NCBI GenBank assembly: GCA_017308255.1
Contig: JAFKFN010000003.1
Coordinates: forward strand, 186,001 to 250,000
DNA: 64,000 nt
Direction: 5' to 3'
Origin: Altererythrobacter sp.
GTDB taxonomy: Bacteria > Pseudomonadota > Alphaproteobacteria > Sphingomonadales > Sphingomonadaceae
Below the pieces are notes generated by a model that was not told the DNA's origin, made no database searches, and saw only the letters and a list, made by a program, of their open reading frames with translations. How positions within the stretch are numbered: position 1 is the first letter of the stretch; the number at the start of each line of letters is the position of its first letter. Both the position numbers and the translations under genes were made by a program. Shown here one piece after another: positions 45,470 through 55,500 of this stretch.

Positions 45470-46557
45470 CGGGCGTCCACGGCGGCCGCCACGCGCAAGG
45501 CCAGCTGGTCGGGCGGCAGCACGGCCGAGGCCAGGCCGGCGCCGGCGACCGCCCCGGGCATCCCCCAGACGGCGGAGCTGGCGGCGTCCTGCGCCATCAC
45601 CGTGCCGCCGGCGGCCGCGATCCGCTCCGCCCCGATCGCGCCGTCGCGCCCCATGCCCGACAGGACGATCCCCATCGCGCGGCCGCCGAACAGCCGGGCG
45701 CAGCTTTCGAACATCGGGTCCACCGAGGGCCTGCAGCCACTCGGCACGGGATCGCCGCGCAAGTGCGCCATCGGCTTGCCGCCGGGCCCGGCGATCACCG
45801 TCAGATGCGCATCGCCCGGCGCGACCACGATCTGCCTGGGCCGGATCGGCATGCCTTCGACCGCGACCGAGGCGGGCCGGTCGGCAGCGGCCTGCAACTG
45901 CCGCACGAAAGGCTCCATGAACGAGGCGGGCAGGTGCTGGGTCACCAGGATCGGCAGGTCGACCTCGCGCGGCAGGGCCCGGAACAGCTGGCCGAGCGCG
46001 TGGATGCCGCCGGTCGAGGCCCCGACCGCCAGGACGCGCGGCGCTTCCCGGCCATGTGCCCGCAAGGGCGGGGGCGGCGGCGCCGCGGCCTTGAGCCGGG
46101 CGTGCTTCGCCCCCCGGCCCAGCAGCCTGACCTTGCGCAGCAGCGTGGCGCGATAGGCATCGTCGAATTCGCCCGGGCGGGGCTTGGCCAGCGTATCCGC
46201 CGCGCCGAGCGATAGCGCCTTCAGCGTATGTTCGGCGCCGCGAACCGCCAGCGAGGATACCACCAGCACGCGCACCGGCGCGGCCAGCTCTATCATGCGC
46301 GGAATCGCATCCAGCCCGCCCATGCCGGGCATGTCGAGATCGAGCAGGATGACATCGGGCGCCCACCTCACCAGCCGGGCAAGCGCCGCTTCGGCGCTAT
46401 CCTGCGCGGCGGCCAGTTCCAGATCGGCCTCGCCCTCGATGATTCGGGCGAAGACGGCGCGCACGGTGGGGGAATCGTCCACGATGACCACCCGCACGCG
46501 GTCGGCCGCCCGGCGCCGTGCCGGCCCCCTGACCGCGAACCCAGGCGCGGCGCCCAT
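45466..46557 (-). CDS. cheB: Chemotaxis methylesterase
   Basis: The 363-residue response-regulator methylesterase has a receiver domain with VIVDDSP and phospho-acceptor D in VILLDLDMPGMGG. After a Pro-rich linker, the CheB domain carries VGASTGGIHAL (nucleophile serine), TQHLPASFM (histidine) and SGMGRDGAIG (aspartate). It removes receptor methyl groups. It overlaps cheR. The first about 20 residues are basic and may be translated from a slightly later start, but no in-frame ATG was found before VRVVIVDD. Confidence 0.93.
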   Translation of the reverse strand: MGAAPGFAVRGPARRRAADRVRVVIVDDSPTVRAVFARIIEGEADLELAAAQDSAEAALARLVRWAPDVILLDLDMPGMGGLDAIPRMIELAAPVRVLVVSSLAVRGAEHTLKALSLGAADTLAKPRPGEFDDAYRATLLRKVRLLGRGAKHARLKAAAPPPPPLRAHGREAPRVLAVGASTGGIHALGQLFRALPREVDLPILVTQHLPASFMEPFVRQLQAAADRPASVAVEGMPIRPRQIVVAPGDAHLTVIAGPGGKPMAHLRGDPVPSGCRPSVDPMFESCARLFGGRAMGIVLSGMGRDGAIGAERIAAAGGTVMAQDAASSAVWGMPGAVAGAGLASAVLPPDQLALRVAAAVDAR

Positions 46558-46569
46558 CGTCGGCGAGCC

Positions 46570-46935
46570 TCAGGCTGCGCCGATGAGCTGCAGCTTCATC
46601 TGCAACGTGTCGTGATCGAACGGCTTCATCACGTATTCGTCGGCGCCGGCATCGATCGCTTCGCGGATATGGGCGACGTCGTTCTCCGTGGTGCAGAACA
46701 CCACCTTGGGCCGGGAACCGCCATCTTTGCGGCGCAGTTCGGTGATGAATTCGATGCCGTTCATCACCGGCATGTTCCAGTCCAGCAGGATCAGGTCCGG
46801 CATCGCGGCTTCGCACTTGGCGAGCGCCTCCTGCCCGTTCTCGGCTTCCGTCACTTCGAATTGGAAGCTCTCGACAATATGGCGCGAAACCTTCCGGATC
46901 ACACGCGAATCGTCGACGATCAAGCAGTGTTTCAT
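46570..46935 (-). CDS. cheY: Chemotaxis response regulator CheY
   Basis: The 121-residue single-domain receiver has the acidic pocket CLIVDDSRVI, phospho-acceptor D in LILLDWNMPVMNG, threonine in VFCTTENDVA and lysine in VMKPFDHDT. It is expected to be phosphorylated by CheA. AAGGAAC lies upstream of the ATG. In a cluster without flagellar genes, its output target may be another motility or c-di-GMP system. Confidence 0.93.
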   Translation of the reverse strand: MKHCLIVDDSRVIRKVSRHIVESFQFEVTEAENGQEALAKCEAAMPDLILLDWNMPVMNGIEFITELRRKDGGSRPKVVFCTTENDVAHIREAIDAGADEYVMKPFDHDTLQMKLQLIGAA

Positions 46936-46992
46936 GGCGCCCTGTTCCTTGCTCTGCGAAGGGGTCGTAAGGGCGATTTATTAAGTTTTCCG

Positions 46993-47436
46993 TTAAGCTG
47001 CCGCCGCCCGGGCGCCCACCCCCTGGATGAGAACCGCAAGGTCGAGCACGAGCAAGGCGCCGGCTTCGGTCTCGATCCTTCCGCTGGCTACCTCGCGCCA
47101 GCCCGGCCCAGGGTCCGCCCCGATCGGGCCGGCCTCCGCCCGCGAAGCCACGATCGCGTCGGCCGCGTCCACCAGCAGGCCATAGAGATGGCCCTCATGC
47201 TCGACCACGACGGCGCGCCGCCGCGCCGCCGCGCCGCCTTCCGGTTCAAGCCCCAGCGCCGCCCGGCAGTCGATCACCGTCAGCGGCCGGCTGCGCAGCG
47301 CGGCCAGGCCGGCGACATGCGGCGCGGCGCGGGGGACGGGAGTGATCGACGCCAGGTCGATCACCGAATTGACCGCCGGGGCCGGAAGCCCGGTGCGGCG
47401 CCCGGCGATCACCACGACCAGCATCATCACGCTCAT
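46993..47436 (-). CDS. cheW: Chemotaxis coupling protein CheW
   Basis: This 147-residue CheW-like domain bridges receptor and CheA. It has the beta-barrel segments NSVIDLASITPVPRAAPHVAGLAALRS, LTVIDCRAALGL, and VVEHEGHLYGLLVD. It is short and starts directly in the first strand, with ATG overlapping the cheA stop as ATGA. The order cheA-cheW-cheY-cheB-cheR is tight and co-directional. Confidence 0.88.
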   Translation of the reverse strand: MSVMMLVVVIAGRRTGLPAPAVNSVIDLASITPVPRAAPHVAGLAALRSRPLTVIDCRAALGLEPEGGAAARRRAVVVEHEGHLYGLLVDAADAIVASRAEAGPIGADPGPGWREVASGRIETEAGALLVLDLAVLIQGVGARAAAA

Positions 47437-49769
47437 GCCGCCAGCTCCTGTCCGGCCCGCAGCAGCGCGGCCATCAGCGCGGCGCGGTCATAGCGATAGA
47501 TACCCGCGCCCGGCACATCCTCCGGCCGGTCGCTCAGGCGGATGGCCTTGCGGATGCCGGCAGCGGCGCCGCCGTCCTCGTCCTCGATAAAGGCGATGTC
47601 AGCCGGCTCGCCCTCGGCGGCAATTCGGTATCCGGCCGCCTCCACGATCGGGCCGAGGAAGCTGCGCATCCACCCGTCCGCCTCGCCCGCCAGGCGGCAG
47701 GACAGCGCCGGGGCGGCGGCATTGGCGTGGCGCGCGAAGAGGGCGTGGCAATCGACCAGCTCGGCCGGCTCGCCGTCGATCAGGGTCACGCCCGCCAGCC
47801 CGGGCCGGCCTTCGACAGGCGAGACGGCGCCGGTGAGCGAGGCGATCTCCAACACCTCGCGCGCCGCATAAGCCACCCGGCGCTGGCCATCACCCAGGCG
47901 CAATACAGTAAGCCACTCGGGCAAGTCCCCTGTGCCGGAGACTCCGGCCAGAGGCAGGATCTCTTCGCCCAGAACGATCCGGGCGCCTGGGCCGGGATGG
48001 CGCACCGCGGCGCTGGCGACACGTTCGACCTGCTCCACCGCCGACATCGCGATCGCCCGCCGCTCTCCATCCAGCCCGTGCAGCAGCACGACGCGCAACG
48101 CCTCGCGCTCCGCCGGGGTGGCGGCCACGGCGGCAATGCCCGGCCGGCGCAATTCGCGCGGTATGCCCGCTCCATAGCCGATCGCCGCGACATCCAGCAC
48201 CAGCACCGGCGTGCCGTCGTCAAGCTGGGTGCAGCCGACGAACAGGCCGCATTGCATGATCCCCGGGGAAAGCGGCTTGATGACCAGCTCGTGGTGATCG
48301 AAGATCCGATCCACCGCCAGCGCGTAGAAATCGCCCCAGCCCAGCCGCAGGATCATGAACAGCGAGGCATCCTCGTCCTCGCCTGCGCCCACGTCCGCCA
48401 GGCCGAATGTCTCGCCCAGCGAGATGCACGGCAGCCGCCGCCCGCGAAAGGTCAGGAAGCGCCGATCGCCCACTTCGTCGAATTCCAGGTTCCCGCCCGC
48501 CGTGCTGACGATCTCTTCCACATAGGATCGCGGCACGCCGAAGGTCTGCCCCCCGGCCTCCACGGTGACACTGGGGAGGATGCTCAGCGTCAGGGGCACG
48601 CGGATCTGGAACCGCGTGCCTTCCCCAGGCAGCGATTCGATTTCCAGCGAGCCGCCGAATTTCTCGATATTGGCGCGAACCACGTCCATGCCCACGCCGC
48701 GCCCGGAAATCGCCGTGACTGACTCGGCCGTGGACAGGCCGGGCTCATAGACCAGCTCGATCTTCTCCTCGCGGCTCATCGCCGCGATCTGCTCGCCGGT
48801 GCGGATGCCCGCCGCCAGCGCCTTGGCCGCCAGTCGATCGGCATCGATCCCGCGCCCGTCATCCATGATGCCGATGTGGATGGTGTTGCCGGTCTGCCGG
48901 GCGGAGACGGTCAGCAGGCCCGCCTCGCGCTTGCCGGCGGCGCGGCGTTCGGCCGGGCTTTCGATGCCGTGGTCCACCGCGTTGCGGATGATGTGCACCA
49001 ACGGATCGCGGATCAGCTCGATCATCTCGCGATCCAGTTCGACCTCGCCGTTCTCAAGCTCGACGAAGACCTGCTTGCCCAGATCCGCCGAAAGATCGCG
49101 CACCAGGCGCGGGAAGGTGGCGAAAAGCCCGTCGATCCGCCGCATCCGGGTGCGGGTGATCGCGTCGCGCACTTCGGACAGCAGCGCCGAAAGGCGCGAG
49201 AACGGGGCTTCCAGCCCGCAATCGCCCCCCATCGCCTGCATCCGCCGCGCCAGATCGTTGCGGGCGAGCACCATTTCGGACACGCCGCTCATCACTTGGT
49301 CGATCAGTTCCACCGGCAGGCGGATCGTGCGCTGTTCGGCCGTGGCGGGCGAAACGGGCGTGCTTCCCGCCGGCATGCTGGCGGGCGCATCCGCCGGTTC
49401 GGCCTCGCCCTTCAGCGCGGCGATCAGGGGCTCGTCATTGCCATCGTCGAGGGAGGCCCCGCGCTCGATTTCCTCGATCATCGCGCCGATCCGGTCGAGC
49501 ACCGCCAGCACGGCGTCGACCAGCCGGCGGTCGGCGCTGCGCTGCCCGGCGCGCACGTCGGCCAGCGCATCCTCGGCGGCATGGCTCAGCGCCGCCAGCC
49601 GGGGGAAATCGAAGAATCCGCAATTGCCCTTCACCGTGTGGACGAAGCGGAAGATCGTATCGAGCCGGGCGCGGTCGGCCGGATCGGCTTCCCAGGCGAC
49701 GACCTCGCTCGCCAGCGCGCCAAGCATCTCGCGCGTCTCGGCGACGAATTCGGTCAGCAGATCGTCCAT
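47433..49769 (-). CDS. cheA: Chemotaxis histidine kinase CheA, with extra C-terminal domains
   Basis: This 778-residue CheA starts with an HPt domain carrying the phospho-accepting H44 in FVHTVKGNCGF. The P3 dimerisation helices follow (TIRLPVELIDQVMSGVSEMV). The kinase domain has N box RNAVDHGIESPAERR, DDGRGID, and GRGVGMDVV. A CheW-like P5 domain covers about 400-530. Two further segments follow: a second, diverged CheW-like domain (about 540-655) and a C-terminal stretch (about 665-778) that looks like a receiver without a clear acidic pocket. There is no recognisable P2. Confidence 0.9.
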   Translation of the reverse strand: MDDLLTEFVAETREMLGALASEVVAWEADPADRARLDTIFRFVHTVKGNCGFFDFPRLAALSHAAEDALADVRAGQRSADRRLVDAVLAVLDRIGAMIEEIERGASLDDGNDEPLIAALKGEAEPADAPASMPAGSTPVSPATAEQRTIRLPVELIDQVMSGVSEMVLARNDLARRMQAMGGDCGLEAPFSRLSALLSEVRDAITRTRMRRIDGLFATFPRLVRDLSADLGKQVFVELENGEVELDREMIELIRDPLVHIIRNAVDHGIESPAERRAAGKREAGLLTVSARQTGNTIHIGIMDDGRGIDADRLAAKALAAGIRTGEQIAAMSREEKIELVYEPGLSTAESVTAISGRGVGMDVVRANIEKFGGSLEIESLPGEGTRFQIRVPLTLSILPSVTVEAGGQTFGVPRSYVEEIVSTAGGNLEFDEVGDRRFLTFRGRRLPCISLGETFGLADVGAGEDEDASLFMILRLGWGDFYALAVDRIFDHHELVIKPLSPGIMQCGLFVGCTQLDDGTPVLVLDVAAIGYGAGIPRELRRPGIAAVAATPAEREALRVVLLHGLDGERRAIAMSAVEQVERVASAAVRHPGPGARIVLGEEILPLAGVSGTGDLPEWLTVLRLGDGQRRVAYAAREVLEIASLTGAVSPVEGRPGLAGVTLIDGEPAELVDCHALFARHANAAAPALSCRLAGEADGWMRSFLGPIVEAAGYRIAAEGEPADIAFIEDEDGGAAAGIRKAIRLSDRPEDVPGAGIYRYDRAALMAALLRAGQELAA

Positions 49770-49821
49770 CGAAGCGCCCCCCTCGTCAGGAGGGATATGG
49801 CGCGGCGTGGTTAAGAGCGGG

Positions 49822-51495
49822 TTAGCCGCGCGAGAACTCGGTCTCCTGCTCGGTGATGAATTCCACCAGCGCCGGCTGCCCGCGCTCCACCGCCGCGATC
49901 GCGCGCCTGAGGGCGGGGACGATCTCGGCCGCCTCGCTCACCCGTTCTCCATGGCAGCCGAGCGAGCGGGCGAACAGGGCATAGTCGCCGGTGATATCGG
50001 TCGCCCGATATTTCGCCGTCGCCTGCGGCATGATCGGCAGCTCAATCGCCATCGCCTGGTTGTTGAGCAGGATCGAAAGGATCGGGATGCCGTCGCGCGC
50101 CGCGGTTTCCAGGTCGGTGCCGGTAAAGCCGATCGCCGCATCCCCCCAGACGTTGATGCACAGCTTGTCGGGGCAGGCGAGCTTCGCCCCCATCGCCAGG
50201 CCCAGGCCATAGCCGAGCTGGGTGGACTTGCCCCAGCCGATATAGCTGTGCGGCGTCACGCTCTTCCAGAACGGCACGAGCTGATCGCGGGGCGAACCGG
50301 CATCGTGGGTGATGATCGTATTGGCGACGTCCACCGTGTCGTAGAGATCGCGCAACACGCGATAGGGTGACAGCGGCGCACTGTCCTGCGATCGCTTCGG
50401 CTCCCATTTCGCCAGCCATTGTCGCTCCGTCTCGGCGATTTGCCGCTCTATCGCACTGGCATCGCGCGGTGCCGGAACGCGCCGCTTCACCGCCTCCAGA
50501 AGCGCTGCCAGAGTCAGCCTGGCATCGCCCACCAAGGCGATCTCGCTCGGCACCGACTTGTCGATGTCCAGCGGGTCGAGCGTCGCGTGGATCACCCGCT
50601 TCCCTTCGGGAATCGCCAGGCCGAACGATGTGGCGGTAAAGCTGCAACCGATGCCGAACAGCAGGTCGCATTCGTCCAGCCACTTGCGCACGCAGCCGTT
50701 GATCCCGTTGCCCCCCGAACCGAGCGCCAGCGGGTGCGTTTCGTCGAAGGCGCTCTTGCCCGGCAGGCTGGTCATCACCGGAAGCGCCAGATGCTCGGCC
50801 AGCGCGCGCAGTTCCGCATAGGCTTCGGACCAGTGGACGCCCTGCCCGGCATAGATCGCCGGATTCCCCGCCGCGATCAGCGCTTCCGCCGCTGCCTCGA
50901 TAGCGGACTGCGCCGGCTGCGACAGCGCGACCTTGCCCGGTGCATAGTCCAGCGTGCCTTCGAACGGCATCACCAGCACGTCATAAGGCAGCTCGATCAC
51001 CACCGGCTGCGGCCGCCCGTTGCGCAGCATCGAAAAGGCGCGGCGCAGCACCGGGGCCACATCGGCGGGGCTGGTCAGCGGCTCGGCATGCTTGGCGACG
51101 CTCGCCATGGATCGCACCGAGTTGAAGTTGTAGGGCACATAAGCCTCGCTCAGCGCATAGCCCTGCGGCATGACCAGCACCGGCACGCTGTCGGCAAAGG
51201 CCTGGGCCACGCCGCCGAAGGCGTTCTCCGCCCCCGGCCCCTGCTGCATCACGAACACGCCCATGCGCGCGCCCTTGCTCAGGCGGCTGAGCGCATCGGC
51301 CATGTGCAGCCCAGTGCGTTCCTGCCGCACGATCACCGTGCGAATGTCTATCCGCGCCGCCGCTTCCAGGATCTGGTTGCGCGGATAGCCGAACACCACG
51401 TCCACCCCTTCGCGCTTCAGCACCGCGGCGATCGCATCGGCGACGGTGCCATTGGCGTGGACCGGCTGGGCGGCAATACCGTTGCCCTGTCTCAT
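49822..51495 (-). CDS. Thiamine-diphosphate-dependent enzyme (acetolactate synthase-like)
   Basis: The 557-residue ThDP enzyme has the full three-domain architecture. The activating glutamate is in VRQERTGLHMADALSRLSK. The middle domain includes VIHATLDPLDIDKSV. The ThDP/Mg motif is WGDAAIGFTGTDLETA with NNQ about 30 residues on. It belongs to the large acetolactate synthase / decarboxylase / oxalyl-CoA-type family; the exact reaction is not clear. ATG 51495 is preceded by GGGAGAT; an in-frame TTG at 51507 is less likely. It is divergent from the MBL gene at 51549. Confidence 0.88.
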   Translation of the reverse strand: MRQGNGIAAQPVHANGTVADAIAAVLKREGVDVVFGYPRNQILEAAARIDIRTVIVRQERTGLHMADALSRLSKGARMGVFVMQQGPGAENAFGGVAQAFADSVPVLVMPQGYALSEAYVPYNFNSVRSMASVAKHAEPLTSPADVAPVLRRAFSMLRNGRPQPVVIELPYDVLVMPFEGTLDYAPGKVALSQPAQSAIEAAAEALIAAGNPAIYAGQGVHWSEAYAELRALAEHLALPVMTSLPGKSAFDETHPLALGSGGNGINGCVRKWLDECDLLFGIGCSFTATSFGLAIPEGKRVIHATLDPLDIDKSVPSEIALVGDARLTLAALLEAVKRRVPAPRDASAIERQIAETERQWLAKWEPKRSQDSAPLSPYRVLRDLYDTVDVANTIITHDAGSPRDQLVPFWKSVTPHSYIGWGKSTQLGYGLGLAMGAKLACPDKLCINVWGDAAIGFTGTDLETAARDGIPILSILLNNQAMAIELPIMPQATAKYRATDITGDYALFARSLGCHGERVSEAAEIVPALRRAIAAVERGQPALVEFITEQETEFSRG

Positions 51496-51548
51496 CGTAT
51501 CTCCCAAAACACTGGCGACCGGCTAGAACAGCCGGCGGGAGAGAGCAA

Positions 51549-52439
51549 ATGAAGCCGATCGAGCTGGGACGGATGCGCGTGCACAAGGTGCATGAGATGG
51601 ACAGCCCGGTGCCGCTGTTGAGCCAGCTGCCCGGCACCACGGCCGATGACATGAAGCGCCTGTTGACCTGGTACGATCAGCCGGACGAGATCACCGCCGA
51701 TCCGGAAACCAGCTTCATGACCTTCTCGGTCCATTCGTGGGTAATCGAGATCGATGGCCGCACGATCCTGATCGATACCTGCTGCGGCAATCACAAGAAC
51801 CGCGACTTGCCCGAAGTCCACCAGCTGAACACCGATTACCTCGGCAATCTCAGGCGCGCCGGCTTCGCGCCCGAGGATATCGACATGGTCATGTGCACCC
51901 ATCTGCACTTCGATCATGTCGGCTGGAACACCCGGCTCGACAACGGCAAGTGGGTGCCGACTTTCCCCAAGGCCCGCTATGTCTTCGGCCGGCGCGATTT
52001 CGAGTATTTCCAGACCGATCCGGCGGGCGAGGCGCTGCACAATGCGGCCTTCCTCGATTCGATCGTGCCGGTGATGGAAGCGGGCCAGGGAGAATTGGTC
52101 GAGGAAGATTCGATCGCTCACCGCGAAATCGGCAACGGCGTGTGGCTGGAACCGGCCTATGGCCATTCCCCCGGCTGCTGCACGATCAACGCCCAGGCGG
52201 ATGGCCCGGCGGGGATATTCTGGGGCGACGTGATCCACCACCCGGTGCAGCTGATCCGCCACGACTTGCCGTTCGCCTTCGACACCGATGGCGCCGCCGC
52301 CTGCAAGGTGCGCAGGGACACGATGGAACGGCTCGCCGATACCGACACCCTGTGCTTCCCGGCGCACTTCCGCCGCAGTTCCGCCGGCTACGTGAAACGT
52401 GACGGCGATGCCTTCCGCTATGAGTGGCTGGCGGATTAG
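51549..52439 (+). CDS. MBL-fold metallo-hydrolase (lactonase-like)
   Basis: The 296-residue cytoplasmic MBL protein has metal motif THLHFDHVGW, earlier strand ILIDTCCGNHKNRD, and later ligands in YGHSPGC and WGDVIHH, ending with FPAHFRRSSAGYV. The layout resembles lactonase- or arylsulfatase-like MBL hydrolases (AiiA/AttM group). No signal peptide is visible. It is divergent from the ThDP enzyme with a 53-nt gap, so the two may share a regulated promoter region; its substrate is unknown. Confidence 0.85.
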   Translation: MKPIELGRMRVHKVHEMDSPVPLLSQLPGTTADDMKRLLTWYDQPDEITADPETSFMTFSVHSWVIEIDGRTILIDTCCGNHKNRDLPEVHQLNTDYLGNLRRAGFAPEDIDMVMCTHLHFDHVGWNTRLDNGKWVPTFPKARYVFGRRDFEYFQTDPAGEALHNAAFLDSIVPVMEAGQGELVEEDSIAHREIGNGVWLEPAYGHSPGCCTINAQADGPAGIFWGDVIHHPVQLIRHDLPFAFDTDGAAACKVRRDTMERLADTDTLCFPAHFRRSSAGYVKRDGDAFRYEWLAD

Positions 52440-52450
52440 CGCACCTCGGT

Positions 52451-52479
52451 TTCGTCATGGCGAGGCGCGGAGTGACGAA
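52451..52479. repeat. Degenerate CGTCA-type palindrome upstream of putA
   Basis: TTCGTCA and TGACGAA form a 7-bp inverted repeat separated by 15 nt. It sits between the MBL stop and the putA start and looks like a decayed single arm-pair of the REP-like family seen elsewhere in the window. Confidence 0.4.
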
Positions 52480-52530
52480 GGACGTGAGGGGCATCTTGAT
52501 TACACATGAAACCAGGTGCAGGGCGCCGGG

Positions 52531-55500
52531 ATGACCGTGGACCGCTCCGCCCTTCGCGCCGCCTATCGCCAGGAGGAAGCGGCCTGCATCGCGCAGCGGC
52601 TGGACCAGGCCGCCCCGGCCACCGCCGTTCACGGGCAGGCCGCCGCACTGGCGTCCCGCCTGATCGAAGGTGCACGCGCACGTAAGGCGAGCGGGCTCGA
52701 TGCCTTCCTGCAAAGTTACGGCCTCGGCACCGAGGAAGGCATTGCCCTGATGTGCCTGGCCGAAGCGCTGCTCCGTGTGCCGGACACGGAAACCGCCGAC
52801 GCGCTGATCCACGACAAGCTGGCCAATATCGACTGGTCCGAGCATCTCGGCGATTCCAGCTCCACCTTCGTCAATGCCGCAACGTTCTCGCTGATGCTGA
52901 CCGGCCAGGTCCTGCGCGGCGGCACGCGGGAGACGGCCGGGCTCGGCGCCGCGCTGAGCCGCGCGGTGGGCCGCCTGGGCGAGCCGGTGATCCGCCAGGC
53001 GACCTTGCAGGCCATGCGCATCCTCGGCGGCCAATTCGTTTTCGGGCGCACAATCGGCGAGGCGCTGAAGCGGGCGGAGCCGGAGCGGAAAAAGGGCCTG
53101 ACGCACAGCTTCGACATGCTGGGCGAAGCCGCGATGACCTTCGCCGATGCAGAGCGCTATCGCCGGTCCTACGCCATGGCGATAGAGCGGCTGGCGCGCG
53201 AGGCGACAGGCGGGGTGCGGGAAAATCCCGGCATCTCGGTCAAGCTTTCCGCGCTCTATCCGCGCTACGATTTCCTCCATGCGGAAGCGGCAAGGGCCGC
53301 GCTCGTCTCCATGGTGCGCGAGCTGGCGCTGGCGGCAAGCCGGGCCGACATCCATTTCACCATCGACGCCGAAGAAGCCGAACTGCTGGAACTCTCGCTC
53401 GACGTGATCGAGGCGCTCGCCGCCGACGACGCGCTGTTCGCGGATGGCTGGCAAGGCTTCGGCCTGGCGCTGCAAGCCTATCAGAAGCGCGCCGTTCCAC
53501 TGTGCGACTGGACCATCGCGCTGGCGCGGCGTCACGGCCGGCGGTTCTTGGTCCGGCTGGTCAAAGGCGCCTATTGGGACAGCGAGATCAAGCTGAGCCA
53601 GGTGGGCGGCTATCCGGACTATCCGGTGTTCACCCGCAAGGTGGCGACCGACGTGTCCTACCTCGCCTGCGCCGGCAAGCTGCTCGCCGCGCCGGACGCG
53701 ATCTACCCTGCCTTCGCCACGCACAACGCCTATACCATCGGGGCGGTGAAAGCGCTGGCAGCCAGTGGCGAAACGGCAGGCCGACAAGAGGCCTTCGAAT
53801 TCCAGCGCCTGCACGGCATGGGCGAGGATGTTTACGACGTTCTCGCCGAGGAAGAGGGCGACCGGCCCACGCGGGTGCGCATCTATGCGCCGGTGGGCGG
53901 GCACAAGGACCTGCTGGCCTATCTGGTCCGCCGCCTGCTGGAGAACGGGGCCAATTCCTCCTTCGTCAACCGCATGGCCGATGCCGACGTGCCGGTGGCG
54001 GACCTGGTAACCGATCCCGTAGCGGACCTCGCCGCGCTCCAGCCGAAGCGCAATGCCTCGATCCCGCTGCCGGCCGACATCTACCCCAATCGCCGCAACA
54101 GCGCCGGCGTGGACCTGGCCGATCCGCTGGTGCGCGAGCCCTTGCTGGCCGCGCTGAAAGCGCTGGGCACACGCGAATGGGCGGCCGTCCCGACCGCACT
54201 GGCAAAGCCCCTCCCCTTGAGGGGAGGGGTTGGGGCGGGGGATGTAGCGCCCGCGCTCGACAAGCCCCACCCCCCGACCCCCTCCCCTGAAGGGGAGGAG
54301 GAGGAGGAGGAGACGCGCGAAATCCGCTCGCCTCAGGATAGCTCCATGATCGTCGGCCAGTCGCTCGACGCCAGTGCCGCCGATGTCGATCTGATGCTCG
54401 CCCGAGCCCAGGCCGCGCAGCCGGGGTGGGATGCGCTCGGCGGCACGGCCCGGGCGGAGCTTCTGATCCGCGCCTCCGACCTGTTCGAAGCCCATACGGC
54501 CGAGTTCGTCAGTCTGTGCCAGCGCGAAGCGGGTAAGGCGCTGGTGGACAGCGTGCTGGAACTGCGCGAGGCGGTCGATTTCCTGCGCTATTACGCTTGC
54601 GAAGCGCGCATGCTGTTCAGCGCGCCGCAGCCGCTGCCCGGCCCCACCGGGGAGCAGAACCTGCTGCGGCTGCACGGACGCGGCGTGTTCGCCACCATCA
54701 GCCCGTGGAACTTCCCGCTGTCGATCTTCATCGGCATGGCTGCCGGCGCGCTGGCGGCGGGCAATAGCGTGATCGCCAAGCCGGCGGAGCAGACGCCGCT
54801 GATCGCCGCTTTGGCGGTGAAGCTGTGCCACGAGGCGGGCATCCCCAGCGCAGTGCTCCAGCTTGCGCCCGGGGACGGCAAGGTAGGTGGCGCGCTCACC
54901 CGCGATCCGCGCCTGGCGGGGGTCGCCTTCACCGGATCGACCGACACCGCGCGGGCGATCAACCGCGCCCTGGCCGCGCGCGATGCCCCGATCGCCACGC
55001 TGATCGCGGAAACCGGCGGGCAGAACGCGCTGATCGTCGACAGTTCCGCCTTGCCGGAACAGGTCACGCGCGACGTGATGAGCAGCGCGTTCCAGAGCGC
55101 GGGCCAGCGGTGCAGCGCCTTGCGCGTGCTCTATCTGCAAGACGATGTGGCCGATGCGATGCTGGAAATGATCCGCGGCGCGTTCGCAGCGCTGGTGATC
55201 GGCGATCCGGCGGCCCTCGCCACCGATATCGGCCCGGTGATCGATGCCGAGGCCAAGGCCCTGCTCGATAGCCATGTCGCCATGATGCGCGCGGCCGGGC
55301 GCCGGGTCTGGCAACGCGAGTTACCGGCCGAGTGCGCACGGGGCACCTTCGTCGCCCCGGCGATCGTCGAGATCGATTCCATCGCCGATCTCCAGCGGGA
55401 GAACTTCGGCCCCGTCCTCCACGTCGCCCGCTTCGCCGCGAGTGAGCTGGAGCAGGTGATCGAGGCCATCAACGCCACCGGCTACGGCCTCACCCTCGGC

